64,000 bases of DNA from Pseudoxanthomonas sp. X-1 (GCF_020042665.1 NZ_CP083376.1:1834001-1898000); one strand, 5' to 3'. Counted from the stretch's first letter, positions 31,269 to 40,192 are shown. Translations and numbers: made by a program. Notes: generated by a model from the letters alone, not told the origin.

Positions 31269-32267
31269 ATGCGGAGTCGGGGCTGGAAGGTGGCGGCGCT
31301 GGGCGTGGCGATGGTCGCCTGCGTGTTTGGGGCCTGGGCCGCGGAGCCGGGCGCTAAGGCGCGGGCCGGCAATCCCATCTTCCCGGGCTGGTACGCGGAT
31401 CCCGAGGCGGCGGTCTTCGACGGGACCTACTGGATCTACCCGACCAGTTCGCTGCCGTATGCGCAGCAGACCTCCTTCGATGCGTTTTCCTCGCCCGACC
31501 TGGTGACCTGGACGCGGCATCCAGGGGTGCTGAAGAAGGATGCGGTGTCCTGGGCGCGCGAGGCGATGTGGGCGCCGGCCGTGGTGGAGAACCGCGGGCG
31601 CTATTACTTCTTCTTCGCCGCCAACGACATCAAAAGCGATGCCGAAGTCGGCGGCATCGGCGTGGCGGTGGCCGACGCGCCAGCGGGCCCGTACCGCGAC
31701 CTGATCGGCAAGCCGCTCATCGGTGAGTTCCACAACGGCGCCCAGCCGATCGACCAGTTCGTGTTCAAGGACGACGACGGCACCTGGTACATGATCTACG
31801 GCGGCTGGAAGCACGCCAACATCGTCCGCCTGAAGGACGACTTCACCGGCGTGCGGCCGATGGACGACGGCACGGTGTTCAAGGAGATCACCCCGGCGCC
31901 GGAGTACGTCGAAGGGCCGCTGATGTTCAAGCGCGACGGCAAGTACTACTTCCTGTGGTCCGAGGGTGGCTGGACCGGGCCGGACTACGCGGTGGCCTAT
32001 GCCATCGGCGATTCGCCGCTGGGGCCGTTCAAGCGCATCGGCAAGATCCTGCAGCAGGATCCGAAGATCGGCACCGGCGCGGGCCACAATTCCATCTTCC
32101 GCGGCCAGGACGACACCTGGTACATCGTCTACCATCGTCATCCGCTGGGCGACCACGATGGCAACCATCGTCAGGTCGCCATCGACCGCATGGTCTTCGA
32201 TGCCCAGGGCCATATCCTGCCGGTGAAGATGACCAACGAGGGCGTCGCGCCGCATCCGCTGCGCTGA
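31269..32267 (+). CDS. Secreted glycoside hydrolase family 43 protein
   Basis: This 332-residue protein has a signal peptide (cleavage after AWA, about residue 24) and one five-bladed propeller domain. The expected GH43 catalytic acids are present: the base Asp in [14 protein letters not shown], a second Asp in [13 protein letters not shown], and the acid Glu in [17 protein letters not shown]. Substrates in this family are arabinan, xylan side chains or similar. No polysaccharide-utilisation partner is adjacent. Upstream (31190-31260) is AT-richer, with ttgact and tagact boxes too far apart to call a promoter. Confidence 0.87.
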   Translation: MRSRGWKVAALGVAMVACVFGAWAAEPGAKARAGNPIFPGWYADPEAAVFDGTYWIYPTSSLPYAQQTSFDAFSSPDLVTWTRHPGVLKKDAVSWAREAMWAPAVVENRGRYYFFFAANDIKSDAEVGGIGVAVADAPAGPYRDLIGKPLIGEFHNGAQPIDQFVFKDDDGTWYMIYGGWKHANIVRLKDDFTGVRPMDDGTVFKEITPAPEYVEGPLMFKRDGKYYFLWSEGGWTGPDYAVAYAIGDSPLGPFKRIGKILQQDPKIGTGAGHNSIFRGQDDTWYIVYHRHPLGDHDGNHRQVAIDRMVFDAQGHILPVKMTNEGVAPHPLR

Positions 32268-32311
32268 CGCGGCGTCCTCGCAAGCCCCACGGACTTGTGA
32301 GACACGCCAGC

Positions 32312-32674
32312 ATGACCACCACGCTCTACGGACTGAAGAACTGCGACACCTGCAAGAAGGCCAGCAAGTGGCTGGACCGCTTCGGGGTGGCCTACACCTT
32401 CGTCGACTATCGCGACCACAAGCCTTCGCCCGAGACGCTGGTGGAATGGGCGGGCAAGGCCGGCGGCTTCGACGCGCTGGTCAACAAGTCCTCGACCACC
32501 TGGCGGCAGCTGCCGGACAGCCGCAAGTCGCCCGGCAGCGAGGCCGAATGGAAGCTGCTGCTGCGCGAGCACCCGCAGCTGATCCGGCGGCCGGTGGTGA
32601 TCACCGACGATGGCACGCTGAGCCAGGGCTTCTCCGACAACGGCTTCAAGGCGCGCTTCGGGATCGGCAAGTGA
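32312..32674 (+). CDS. yffB: ArsC-family reductase YffB
   Basis: The 120-residue thioredoxin-fold protein has the active-site region [15 protein letters not shown] (CxxC) and the family segment [10 protein letters not shown]. It is the YffB/YfgD-like branch rather than a true arsenate reductase; no arsenic genes are near. As in E. coli it directly precedes dapE. Its stop overlaps the dapE GTG (GTGA). Confidence 0.88.
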   Translation: MTTTLYGLKNCDTCKKASKWLDRFGVAYTFVDYRDHKPSPETLVEWAGKAGGFDALVNKSSTTWRQLPDSRKSPGSEAEWKLLLREHPQLIRRPVVITDDGTLSQGFSDNGFKARFGIGK

Positions 32675-33807
32675 GCGAAGTCCTCGACCTGACCTGCGAA
32701 CTGGTCGGGCGCGCCTCGGTCACGCCCGAGGACGCCGGCTGCCAGGCCCTGATCGCCGCGCGGCTGCAGGCGGCCGGCTTCGCCTGCGAGCACCTGCGCT
32801 TCGGTGCGGTCGACAACCTGTGGGCCACCCACGGCAGCGGCGCGCCGGTGCTGGTGCTGCTGGGCCATACCGACGTGGTACCGCCGGGCCCGCCGGAGGC
32901 TTGGACCAGCGATCCGTTCGCCCCGCAGGTGCGCGAAGGCAATCTGTACGGCCGGGGCACCGCCGACATGAAGGGCAGCGTGGCCGCGTTCGTGGTCGCC
33001 GCCGAGCAATACGTGGCCGCGTACCCGGACCATGCCGGCACGCTGGCCGTGCTGGTGACCAGCGACGAGGAGGGCGACGCCATCGACGGCGTGCGCCATG
33101 TCGCCCGGGTGTTCGCCGAGCGTGGGCAGCGCATCGACTGGTGCATCACCGGCGAGCCGTCCTCGACCGAGACCCTGGGCGACCTGCTGCGCGTGGGCCG
33201 TCGCGGCAGCCTGACCGGCACGCTGGTGGTGAAGGGCGTGCAGGGCCATGTCGCCTATCCGCACAAGGCGCGCAATCCCATCCACCAGGCCGCCGCCGCG
33301 CTGGCCGAGCTGACCGCGCGGCACTGGGACGATGGCTACGAGAGCTTCCCGCCGACCAGCCTGCAGGTCTCCAATCTGCACGCCGGCACCGGCGCCAGCA
33401 ACGTGATCCCCGGCGAGCTGCAGGTGCAGTTCAACCTGCGCTACACCCCGCACTGGGATGCGCCCGGGCTGGAGGCCGAGATCACCGCGCTGCTGGACCG
33501 CCACGGCCTGGAGTACACGCTGAAGTGGCACCGCAGCGGCGAGCCGTTCTACACGCCCGAAGGGCGCTTGCGTCGGATCGCACGCGAGGTGCTGGGTGAG
33601 TTCGCCGGGGCGGCGCCGGAGGAAAGCACGGGCGGCGGCACCTCGGACGCGCGCTTCATCGCGCCGCTGGGCGCGCAGTGCATCGAGGTCGGTCCGGTCA
33701 ACGCCACCATCCATCAGATCGACGAGCACGTGCGCGTGGCCGACCTGGAACGGCTGCCTGCGCTGTACCTGGCGCTGGTCGAGCGGCTGCTGGACGCGCA
33801 GGACTAG
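32671..33807 (+). CDS. dapE: Succinyl-diaminopimelate desuccinylase
   Basis: The 378-residue metallopeptidase-like enzyme releases succinate from N-succinyl-LL-diaminopimelate in lysine and peptidoglycan synthesis. M20 metal sites are visible: GHTDVVPPG (His66), [11 protein letters not shown] (bridging Asp), [11 protein letters not shown] (Glu pair), TGEPSS and the late SDARFI with IHQIDEHV. The start is GTG 32671. It follows yffB in a translationally coupled pair. The 137 bases after it hold only GC stems before the asparagine leader. Confidence 0.94.
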   Translation: MSEVLDLTCELVGRASVTPEDAGCQALIAARLQAAGFACEHLRFGAVDNLWATHGSGAPVLVLLGHTDVVPPGPPEAWTSDPFAPQVREGNLYGRGTADMKGSVAAFVVAAEQYVAAYPDHAGTLAVLVTSDEEGDAIDGVRHVARVFAERGQRIDWCITGEPSSTETLGDLLRVGRRGSLTGTLVVKGVQGHVAYPHKARNPIHQAAAALAELTARHWDDGYESFPPTSLQVSNLHAGTGASNVIPGELQVQFNLRYTPHWDAPGLEAEITALLDRHGLEYTLKWHRSGEPFYTPEGRLRRIAREVLGEFAGAAPEESTGGGTSDARFIAPLGAQCIEVGPVNATIHQIDEHVRVADLERLPALYLALVERLLDAQD

Positions 33808-33908
33808 CCAGGCGCCGGGCTGGCCGCCGGGCGAGCCGGGCGTTGTGGGCGACGGATCGGGCCCCCCACGGGCGCCCGTCAGACGGGGTTTCGTTGCCGT
33901 TGAAAGGG

Positions 33909-33936
33909 TTGCGCCGCGCGCGGAAGCCGGGTTAAC
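33909..33936 (+). promoter_or_regulatory. Tentative promoter of the asn leader
   Basis: ttgcgc (33909-33914), a 16-base spacer and gttaac (33931-33936). The boxes are weak. If used, transcription would start about 2 bases before the leader-peptide ATG, which has no Shine-Dalgarno, so the leader would be translated from a leaderless end. Confidence 0.35.
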
Positions 33937-33944
33937 GTCGCCCC

Positions 33945-34034
33945 ATGCCGTCCGTCCTGGCCAACGTCGCGAACAACAACAACCGCAATCTGCGCGCGAA
34001 TAATCGTGCGCGACCGATGCGGGTCTGCGACTAG
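33945..34034 (+). CDS. Asparagine-rich leader peptide of asnB
   Basis: A 29-codon frame from ATG 33945 to TAG 34032. Asn is at codons 7, 10-13, 15, 19 and 20: eight of 29, four in a row, in an organism where Asn is a scarce residue. The rest is short and basic (ends RARPMRVCD) with no domain. It lies directly ahead of a terminator whose arms can re-pair with codons 24-27, and asnB starts 166 bases after its stop. I read it as a regulatory peptide whose translation senses charged tRNA-Asn. The product itself probably has no function. Confidence 0.8.
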   Translation: MPSVLANVANNNNRNLRANNRARPMRVCD

Positions 34035-34094
34035 GCAAAGCAACAGCGACGAACGCCTAAGGAACCAGAAAACCCGCATCGGCCGATGCGGGTT
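34013..34094 (+). promoter_or_regulatory. Asparagine-responsive transcription attenuator (antiterminator/terminator)
   Basis: Segment 2, ccgatgcgggt (34014-34024), overlaps the end of the leader frame. Segment 3, acccgcatcgg (34072-34082), pairs with it over 11 perfect bases. Segment 4, ccgatgcgggt (34083-34093), is an exact copy of segment 2 and pairs with segment 3 to form the terminator. A ribosome stalled at the Asn codons leaves segment 2 free (antitermination); a ribosome at the stop codon covers it (termination). Confidence 0.78.
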
Positions 34095-34099
34095 TTTTT
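34071..34099 (+). terminator. Rho-independent terminator in the asnB leader
   Basis: A 10-base perfect stem (aacccgcatc / gatgcgggtt) with loop ggcc, followed by seven T residues (34093-34099). It is the strongest intrinsic terminator in the window and lies upstream of asnB in the same direction. Confidence 0.9.
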
Positions 34100-34199
34100 A
34101 TGCGTGTGCAGCTCCCCCGCGATAAAGCCCTGCCATCCGTGGCCGGGGTCCAATTACCAGCGCCACTTACCCCACGTCACGTTCTTCAGGAGTTATCCC

Positions 34200-35888
34200 A
34201 TGTGTTCGATCTTCGGCATCTTCGGTCTGCAACCCGGCGATGATCTGGGCGCGCTGCGCCGGCAAGCGCTGGAGTGCTCGCAGCGCCAGCGCCATCGCGG
34301 CCCGGACTGGAGCGGCGTCTACGTCGACGACGGCGCGATCCTGGTGCACGAGCGCCTGGCCATCGTCGATCCGGCCGGCGGCTCGCAGCCGCTGCTGAGC
34401 GAGGACGGCGAGCTGGCGCTGGCGGTCAACGGCGAGATCTACAACCACCGCGAACTCAAGGCCGAGCTCCAGCAGCCCTACGCCTTCCAGACCGGCTCGG
34501 ACTGCGAGGTCATCAACGCCTTGTACCGCGAGGACGACGTCGAATCCTTCCTCAACCGCCTCAACGGCATCTTCGCCTTCGCGCTGTGGGACCGCGCCGC
34601 CGGCCGGGCGATCATCGCCCGCGACACCATCGGCGTGTGCCCGCTGTACTGGGGCCACGACAGCCAGGGCCGCCTGCGCGTGGCCTCGGAGATGAAGTCG
34701 CTGTCCGAGCAGTGCGCCGATGTGGCGCAGTTCCCGCCGGGCCACTGGTATGACAGCGCCACCGGCGAGCTGAAGCAGTACTACAAGCGCCCCTGGCGCG
34801 ACTACGCTGCGGTGGAGGGCGTGGAGGTCACGCCGACCGAGCTGCGCGAGGCGTTCGAGCGCGCCGTGCATCGCCAGCTGATGACCGACGTGCCCTACGG
34901 CGTGCTGCTCTCCGGCGGCCTGGATTCCTCGCTGGTGGCCGCGGTGGCCGCGCGCTATGCCCGCCACCGCATCGAGGACGGCGACCGGACCGAGGCGTGG
35001 TGGCCGCGCCTGCATTCCTTCGCCATCGGCCTGAGCGGTTCGCCCGACCTGGCCGCGGCCAAGGTCGCGGCCGAATCGCTGGGCACGGTGCACCACGGCT
35101 TCGAATACACCTTCGAGGAGGGCCTGGACGCGCTGCCCGAGGTGATCCGCCACATCGAGACCTACGACGTCACCACCATCCGCGCGTCCACGCCGATGTT
35201 CCTGCTGGCGCGGCGAATCAAGGCGATGGGGGTGAAGATGGTGCTGTCGGGCGAGGGCAGCGACGAGATCTTCGGCGGCTATCTGTACTTCCACAAGGCG
35301 CCCAACGCGCGCGAGTTCCACGAGGAGCTGATCCGCAAGCTGGACGCGCTGTACAACTACGACTGCCTGCGCGCCAACAAGTCGATGATGGCCTGGGGCG
35401 TGGAGCCGCGCGTGCCGTTCCTGGATCGCGAATTCATGGACGTGGCCATGCGCATGGATGCCGCGCACAAGATGATCACGGTCGGCGCGGACGGCAAGAA
35501 GCGCATCGAGAAGGCGGTGCTGCGCGAGGCGTTCGCGGGCTACCTGCCCGATTCGATCCTGTGGCGGCAGAAGGAGCAGTTCAGCGACGGCGTGGGCTAT
35601 GGCTGGATCGACGGCCTCAAGGCGCACGCCGAGGCCCAGGTCACCGACCGCGAGCTGGCCGCGGCCGACAAGCGCTTCCCGGTGAATCCGCCGCAGACCA
35701 AGGAGGCCTACTACTACCGCACGCTGTTCGAGCAGGCCTTCCCGTCCACCGCGGCGGCCGAGACCGTGCCCGGTGGCAAGTCGATCGCGTGCTCCTCGCC
35801 GGCGGCGATCGCCTGGGATGCGAGCTTCGCCGCGGCCGCCGACCCGTCCGGCCGCGCGATTGCGGGGGTGCATGCGCAGGCGCTGTGA
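34200..35888 (+). CDS. asnB: Asparagine synthetase B (glutamine-hydrolysing)
   Basis: The 562-residue enzyme makes asparagine from aspartate, ATP and glutamine. Cys2 (MCSIFGIFG) is the N-terminal glutaminase nucleophile, with HRGPDWSG, VNGEIYNHREL and the synthetase P-loop SGGLDSS at residues 238-244, then GEGSDEIFGGYLYF. The start is fixed by Cys2 and by AGGAG 8 bases upstream. The frame opens further upstream, but that would cross the leader terminator. Expression is very probably controlled by the asparagine attenuator just upstream. Confidence 0.96.
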   Translation: MCSIFGIFGLQPGDDLGALRRQALECSQRQRHRGPDWSGVYVDDGAILVHERLAIVDPAGGSQPLLSEDGELALAVNGEIYNHRELKAELQQPYAFQTGSDCEVINALYREDDVESFLNRLNGIFAFALWDRAAGRAIIARDTIGVCPLYWGHDSQGRLRVASEMKSLSEQCADVAQFPPGHWYDSATGELKQYYKRPWRDYAAVEGVEVTPTELREAFERAVHRQLMTDVPYGVLLSGGLDSSLVAAVAARYARHRIEDGDRTEAWWPRLHSFAIGLSGSPDLAAAKVAAESLGTVHHGFEYTFEEGLDALPEVIRHIETYDVTTIRASTPMFLLARRIKAMGVKMVLSGEGSDEIFGGYLYFHKAPNAREFHEELIRKLDALYNYDCLRANKSMMAWGVEPRVPFLDREFMDVAMRMDAAHKMITVGADGKKRIEKAVLREAFAGYLPDSILWRQKEQFSDGVGYGWIDGLKAHAEAQVTDRELAAADKRFPVNPPQTKEAYYYRTLFEQAFPSTAAAETVPGGKSIACSSPAAIAWDASFAAAADPSGRAIAGVHAQAL

Positions 35889-35952
35889 GGTCGGCCGGTT
35901 GAGCCGCATGCGGTTGGTCTTCGGCCGCAGTTGAGGTGGTCCGACAAACCGT

Positions 35953-36033
35953 GGTTCCCGCGAAAGCGGGAACCCATGCACGTCGCCGGACCTGCAGGAA
36001 AGTCCCTGGATCCCGCGTTCGCGGGGATGACGG
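35953..36033. repeat. REP doublet (two inverted hairpins)
   Basis: The first hairpin is ggttcccgc-gaaa-gcgggaacc (35953-35974). The second, atcccgc-gttc-gcggggat (about 36010-36028), is followed by gacggg. Together they resemble the paired GTCATTCCCGCGAAAGCGGGAAT element of Xanthomonadaceae in head-to-head form. It fills most of the 196-base gap between the convergent asnB and beta-helix genes. Confidence 0.75.
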
Positions 36034-36084
36034 GTGGTGGGTTTGTGCCGAGAAGGCGGTGGCCGCTTCGGCGATACGACGCGC

Positions 36085-37131
36085 CTACGGCTCGTGCCGC
36101 ACGCAGTAGCCGTAGCGCTGCGGATCCATGTCCACGCCCGAGGCGTTGGCCTGGTTGCTGGCCTTCCAGATGTTGGGCTTGAAGGTCGCGCTGGTGCAGT
36201 TGGCCGACTTGTCCACGCCGATGGTGTAGGTGAACGGGTCCTTGTCGAAGTGGTTGGCGTCGAAGACGTTGTCCTGGCTGACGCTGTTGTCCCAGCACTG
36301 GGTGCTGCCATCGGCGTTGCGGAAGCGGATGGCGCAGGTCAGGAACACGCCTGCGCCATGGTTGCCGCTGAAGGTGTTGCCAGCGAACAGGTTGCCCGAG
36401 GAATTGGACAGATAGGCGCCCTGACTGCCGTTGTTCGACAGCACGTTGTCGCGGATCTGGCTGTCGCGTAGTTCCTCGGCGGTGATGCCGGCGGCCACGT
36501 TGTCGTGCACGCGGTTGTCGGTCATGGTCACCCTGGAGGTGCTGTTGAACGACACGCCATCCCACACCGCGCCGGAGACATCGTTGTGGTCCAGGGTGAT
36601 GTAGCGGCTGCCCCGCTCGGTCAGCAGGCAGGCGCTGCGGCACTGGCTGGCCTGCAGGCCGGACAGGCGCACGTCATGGCCGTTGCGCACCACCACCGCG
36701 CTGTTGCTCAGGTAGGGGTGTTCGGGCATGAACTCGTGTTCGACGCCCTTGGCGCCGATCAGGCGCATGTCGGCGATGGTGACGCCGGTGATCGCGCGGC
36801 GCGGCACCTGCTGCAGGTAGTCGCCCACGACCAGCAGCGGCTGCTGCACGTCCGGCGCCATGCGCAGGACCGTGGTCGGGCCCGCGCCGCGCAGGGTGAG
36901 GCGGTCGCGCTGGATCGAGACCAGGCCCTTGAGCGGATACTCGCCGGCGGCCAGGCACAGCGTCACCGGCGCATCGCCCGCGGGCAGGCGATCGATGGCC
37001 TGCTGTAGGTCGTCGCCGGGCTTGGCGCGTGCGGTGCAGGCATCGGCCTGGTCGGCCAGCGCCGGCAGGGCGATGGCGCCCAGCAGCAGCGCCGCGGCAA
37101 CGCGCAACGGAGTCGAACATCGGGTCTTCAT
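36085..37131 (-). CDS. Secreted right-handed parallel beta-helix protein
   Basis: This 348-residue protein has a signal peptide (cleavage after ALA, about residue 27) and then a Pfam beta-helix/PbH1 repeat region: NDVSGAVWDGVSFNSTS, NRVHDNVAAGITAEEL, NVLSNNGSQGAYLSNSSGN, NTFSGNHGAGVFLTCA. Several Cys residues suggest disulfides. Members bind or cleave polysaccharides, but no catalytic set is recognisable, so function stays open. I start at ATG 37131 (MKTRCSTPLRVAAALLL) because the signal peptide begins there. Confidence 0.8.
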   Translation of the reverse strand: MKTRCSTPLRVAAALLLGAIALPALADQADACTARAKPGDDLQQAIDRLPAGDAPVTLCLAAGEYPLKGLVSIQRDRLTLRGAGPTTVLRMAPDVQQPLLVVGDYLQQVPRRAITGVTIADMRLIGAKGVEHEFMPEHPYLSNSAVVVRNGHDVRLSGLQASQCRSACLLTERGSRYITLDHNDVSGAVWDGVSFNSTSRVTMTDNRVHDNVAAGITAEELRDSQIRDNVLSNNGSQGAYLSNSSGNLFAGNTFSGNHGAGVFLTCAIRFRNADGSTQCWDNSVSQDNVFDANHFDKDPFTYTIGVDKSANCTSATFKPNIWKASNQANASGVDMDPQRYGYCVRHEP

Positions 37132-37274
37132 GGGGGGAGAAGGCAAAGGGATCGACCCCCAGAGCCTAAGCATCGCCGCTGAACGTCCGGCAGGCGGCGC
37201 TTCACCAGGCTGTCGCGACGGTCAGCATGGTCGAGGCGGCGTGTGCGCTGGCGGCCTGTCGCGTCCCGGTTTTG

Positions 37275-37304
37275 CGTATGCATGACGTGCACGACATGCA
37301 CACG
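37275..37304. promoter_or_regulatory. 30-base palindrome, candidate operator
   Basis: The half-sites cgtatgcatgacgtg and cgtgtgcatgtcgtg (second read on the other strand) agree at 13 of 15 positions and are centred between 37289 and 37290. It lies in the 259-base divergent gap between the beta-helix gene (-) and the receiver-domain gene (+), 87 bases before the latter. That suits a dimeric regulator site, or a hairpin. Confidence 0.45.
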
Positions 37305-37390
37305 CGGTCTTGGCATCGGCCTCGCCATGATCCGCCCCGACAGCCACGATGCGGCGTGCGCCGCATGCAACCCAAAGAGGGCTCGACCGG

Positions 37391-37759
37391 ATGGGCAGGC
37401 GCCTGCGAGTGCTGATGGTGGACGACAACGCCGAACTGCTGCGTGTGGTGCAGGACGGGCTGTCGCTGTACGAAGTGGACGTGGTGACCGCCGGCAGCGC
37501 CGGCGAGGCGCTGGACGTGCTGATCCGCGACGGACGCTTCGATGTGGTGATGAGCGACGTGCTGATGCCGCTGGGCATGTCCGGCGTGCAGCTGGTGGAA
37601 ATGGTGGCGCGCGAGTACCCGCAGATCGCGGTGGTGCTGACCTCGGGCTATCCGCAGGCCAGCCTGCCGCAGATGCCGCGCGGCGTGCGCTTCCTGCCCA
37701 AGCCCTACCAGTTCAGCGGCCTGATGGCCGCGCTGAACGAGGAAGCCAGCCTGCACTGA
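37391..37759 (+). CDS. Stand-alone response regulator receiver domain
   Basis: The 122-residue protein is a single REC domain: acidic pair D11-D12, phospho-acceptor D56 (VVMSDVLMPLGMSG), the Thr/Ser in VVLTSGYP, and K in FLPKPYQ. No output domain and no adjacent kinase are present, so it probably works by protein contact in a phosphorelay or as the target of a distant hybrid kinase. I start at ATG 37391; the preceding in-frame codons do not fit a REC domain. It converges with the acylase gene 6 bases away. Confidence 0.88.
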   Translation: MGRRLRVLMVDDNAELLRVVQDGLSLYEVDVVTAGSAGEALDVLIRDGRFDVVMSDVLMPLGMSGVQLVEMVAREYPQIAVVLTSGYPQASLPQMPRGVRFLPKPYQFSGLMAALNEEASLH

Positions 37760-37765
37760 GCGCGC

Positions 37766-40192
37766 TCATCGCGCCGGAACCAGGCGCAACGTGTGCCGCG
37801 CGGGACCCGGCAGGAAGGGGGTGGGCCGGCCGTGGACCCAGTCGGCATGGCCCGCGCCCCAGAACGGCGACAGCGGATGGCCGCTCTGCCCGCCGGGCAT
37901 GTGCACCAGACCATCGCCCTCGTGGCCCGGCGAGACCACCATGCGCTCGGATGCGCCGAACGCGGGCGCCTGCACGCGCGGCATGTCGCCGGCGCCGGGC
38001 AGCGGGTCCGGCGGCATGCACAGCCAGGACCTGAACCGCGCGGGCAGCGCGGACGCCAGCGGATGGCAGATGGCCGCGGTGTTCTGCTCGCCCCAGGTGC
38101 GCTTGCGCAGGGGGCCGGATGCGGCGAGTTCGCGACGGGTTTCCTCGGCGGCGTCCTCCAGCAGGCGTGACCAGCCGGCGCCGTCGTCGCACGCCGGCCC
38201 GCGCGGACCGGTCGCGCAGGCGAACCGGCGCGGCAGCAGGTGGACGGGCCGCTGCTGCAGCAGTGGCCAGGTCACGCCTTCGAGCTGCGGGAACAGCGAG
38301 GCCGGCTTGTCGATCGCGATCCCGGCCGGCGCCACCAGGCCCTGGGCGATGCGGTCCTGCACCGCCAGCCGCCAGCGCCGCACGATGCGGAAGCTGACCG
38401 AATCCACGCTCGCCCGGCTGTTCAAGTGACCGGCCGCCTTGGCCAGCGCGGCCACCGCGGACGAAGCGGGCGCCTCGCGCGCCTCGTGCTGCAGTAGCGC
38501 CCACCAGCGCTGCAGGAAGATCGCGCGATCGTCCAGCTGCACGGCCAGCAGGCCGTGTTCGTCGGTGCGCTCGAGCCGCTGCAGGTCCTCGCGGATCTGC
38601 AGCGCGCGGGCGCCGAGTGCGTAACCGCCGTCGCCCAGGGTGGCCAGCAGCGGGCCATCGACGAGGCGGTTGTTGGCGGTCCACAGCCGGCCGTCGGCCG
38701 GATCGCTCAGCGGCGCCACCAACTGCGTGGAAATTCGCCAGGCCGGGCAGGGCGCGGCGGGTCGCTCCTGCGCATCGAAGGGCGCCGAGGCACTGGGCAG
38801 CACGCGCGCGCCGGCCTCGCAGCCGGCCGTGCGTTGCGGCAGCGGACCGAGCAGGCGCCAGGCGATGCGGCCGTTGGCATCGGCGATCAGCAGGTTCTGC
38901 GCCGGGACGGCGATGTGCGCGGCCATGCCCAGGGCGTCGTCCAGGTCGCGGGCGCGGGCGAAATCGTCCAGGCCCAGATTGAGCGCGCCCGGCAGGTGCG
39001 CGGTCCAGCGCAGCGCCAGCGCCTGGCCGCCGGGCAGGTCCTCGATCAGCGGACCATAGGCGCTTTCGCGCACCTCCAGCGTCTGTGCCGCGTCGCCGGC
39101 CACGGCGATCGTCTCGCGCTGGACGCGCACCGGCGCGCAGCCCGGCGCCGGCGTGGCCGCGCAGGGCGCGATGCGGAACAGGTCGGCCGTGTCGGCGTAG
39201 GCGTTGGTGAAGCCCCAGGCGACGTGGGTGTTGCTGCCGACGATGACCGCCGGCAGGCCGGGCAGGCTGAAGCCGGTCACATCCACGCGCCCGCCCGGGG
39301 CGCGCGGGTCGGCGTAGCGCAGGCGCACGCGGAACCAGAGGTTGGGCGCGCGCAGGGCCAGGTGCATGTCGTCGGCGACGATGGCGCGGCCATCGGCGGT
39401 GTGGGCGGCGGCGACGGCGAAGTTGTTGCTGCCCGGGGCCAGCGCCTCGTCGGCAGGCGCTGCGGTCGCGCGCGTCGGCAAGGTGCGCAGGTCCACGGCA
39501 TCGGCGCCGGGCAGCCGCGCATCGCCCCGCGACGGGCCCAGCAGCGGCGCGTCCCAGACGCTGCCGTCATGGCCGAGCAGGGCGAACAGCGCCGGCGGCA
39601 GCCGCTGCTGCAGCTTCCACAGCGACAGGGCGCGGGCGTCGTCGGCGTCCTGCAGGTCGAAATACATCGCATCGCCGGTGAGCACGGCATCGGCCGCCGT
39701 CCAGGGCTGCGGCCGCTGGCGCAGCAGCAGGTAGGGCCAGGGCCGCACGCGCAGCGCGGCCAGGCCGGCGTTGACCCCGGCGGTGTAGGCGTCCAGTTCG
39801 GCGCGACGGTCGCCGGCGAAGGCGTCCAGCCCGGCCTCGGCGCGGGCGCGCATGCGGTGCAGGCGATGGCGCCGGTCCAGCGGCAGGGCGCGGGCGCCGA
39901 ACAGCGCGGCCAGCTCGCCGGCCGAGGTCCGGCGCATCAGGTCCATCTCGAAATAGCGCTCCTGCGCGTGGACGTAGCCGAGCGCACGCGCCGCATCCAC
40001 GGGGTCGCCGGCCTCGATGGTCACCGTGCCCAGCGCATCTCGGCTGATGCTCACCGGGCCCGACAGCCCGGCGATCTGGCGCTGTCCGTCCAGCGTGGCC
40101 AGGCTGCCGCGCAGCAGCAGCCACGCGCTCAGCGCCAGCAGCAGGCACAGCACCAGCAGGGACAGCAGGACACGACGCAGCCAGCGGATCAT
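37766..40192 (-). CDS. Penicillin acylase family Ntn hydrolase
   Basis: This 808-residue protein has an N-terminal membrane or signal helix (VLLSLLVLCLLLALSAWLLL). The precursor's alpha chain ends at PGSNNFAV, where Ser255 is the predicted autocatalytic nucleophile. Downstream blocks include VTGFSLPGLPAVIVGSNTHVAWGFTN and WTANNRLVDG. Substrates in the family are amide-linked acyl groups, including acyl-homoserine lactones and beta-lactams; which applies here is unknown. It should act in the periplasm. The gene faces ftnA divergently across 168 bases. Confidence 0.88.
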   Translation of the reverse strand: MIRWLRRVLLSLLVLCLLLALSAWLLLRGSLATLDGQRQIAGLSGPVSISRDALGTVTIEAGDPVDAARALGYVHAQERYFEMDLMRRTSAGELAALFGARALPLDRRHRLHRMRARAEAGLDAFAGDRRAELDAYTAGVNAGLAALRVRPWPYLLLRQRPQPWTAADAVLTGDAMYFDLQDADDARALSLWKLQQRLPPALFALLGHDGSVWDAPLLGPSRGDARLPGADAVDLRTLPTRATAAPADEALAPGSNNFAVAAAHTADGRAIVADDMHLALRAPNLWFRVRLRYADPRAPGGRVDVTGFSLPGLPAVIVGSNTHVAWGFTNAYADTADLFRIAPCAATPAPGCAPVRVQRETIAVAGDAAQTLEVRESAYGPLIEDLPGGQALALRWTAHLPGALNLGLDDFARARDLDDALGMAAHIAVPAQNLLIADANGRIAWRLLGPLPQRTAGCEAGARVLPSASAPFDAQERPAAPCPAWRISTQLVAPLSDPADGRLWTANNRLVDGPLLATLGDGGYALGARALQIREDLQRLERTDEHGLLAVQLDDRAIFLQRWWALLQHEAREAPASSAVAALAKAAGHLNSRASVDSVSFRIVRRWRLAVQDRIAQGLVAPAGIAIDKPASLFPQLEGVTWPLLQQRPVHLLPRRFACATGPRGPACDDGAGWSRLLEDAAEETRRELAASGPLRKRTWGEQNTAAICHPLASALPARFRSWLCMPPDPLPGAGDMPRVQAPAFGASERMVVSPGHEGDGLVHMPGGQSGHPLSPFWGAGHADWVHGRPTPFLPGPARHTLRLVPAR

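Noticed and set aside
34086..34199. Upstream in-frame extension of asnB
   Set aside because: It would begin inside the terminator and place the catalytic Cys internally, whereas Cys must be residue 2.
37227..37415. Small frame containing MHDVHDMH across the palindrome
   Set aside because: The repeated His/Asp/Met pattern follows from the palindrome itself. No ribosome site and no recognisable protein.
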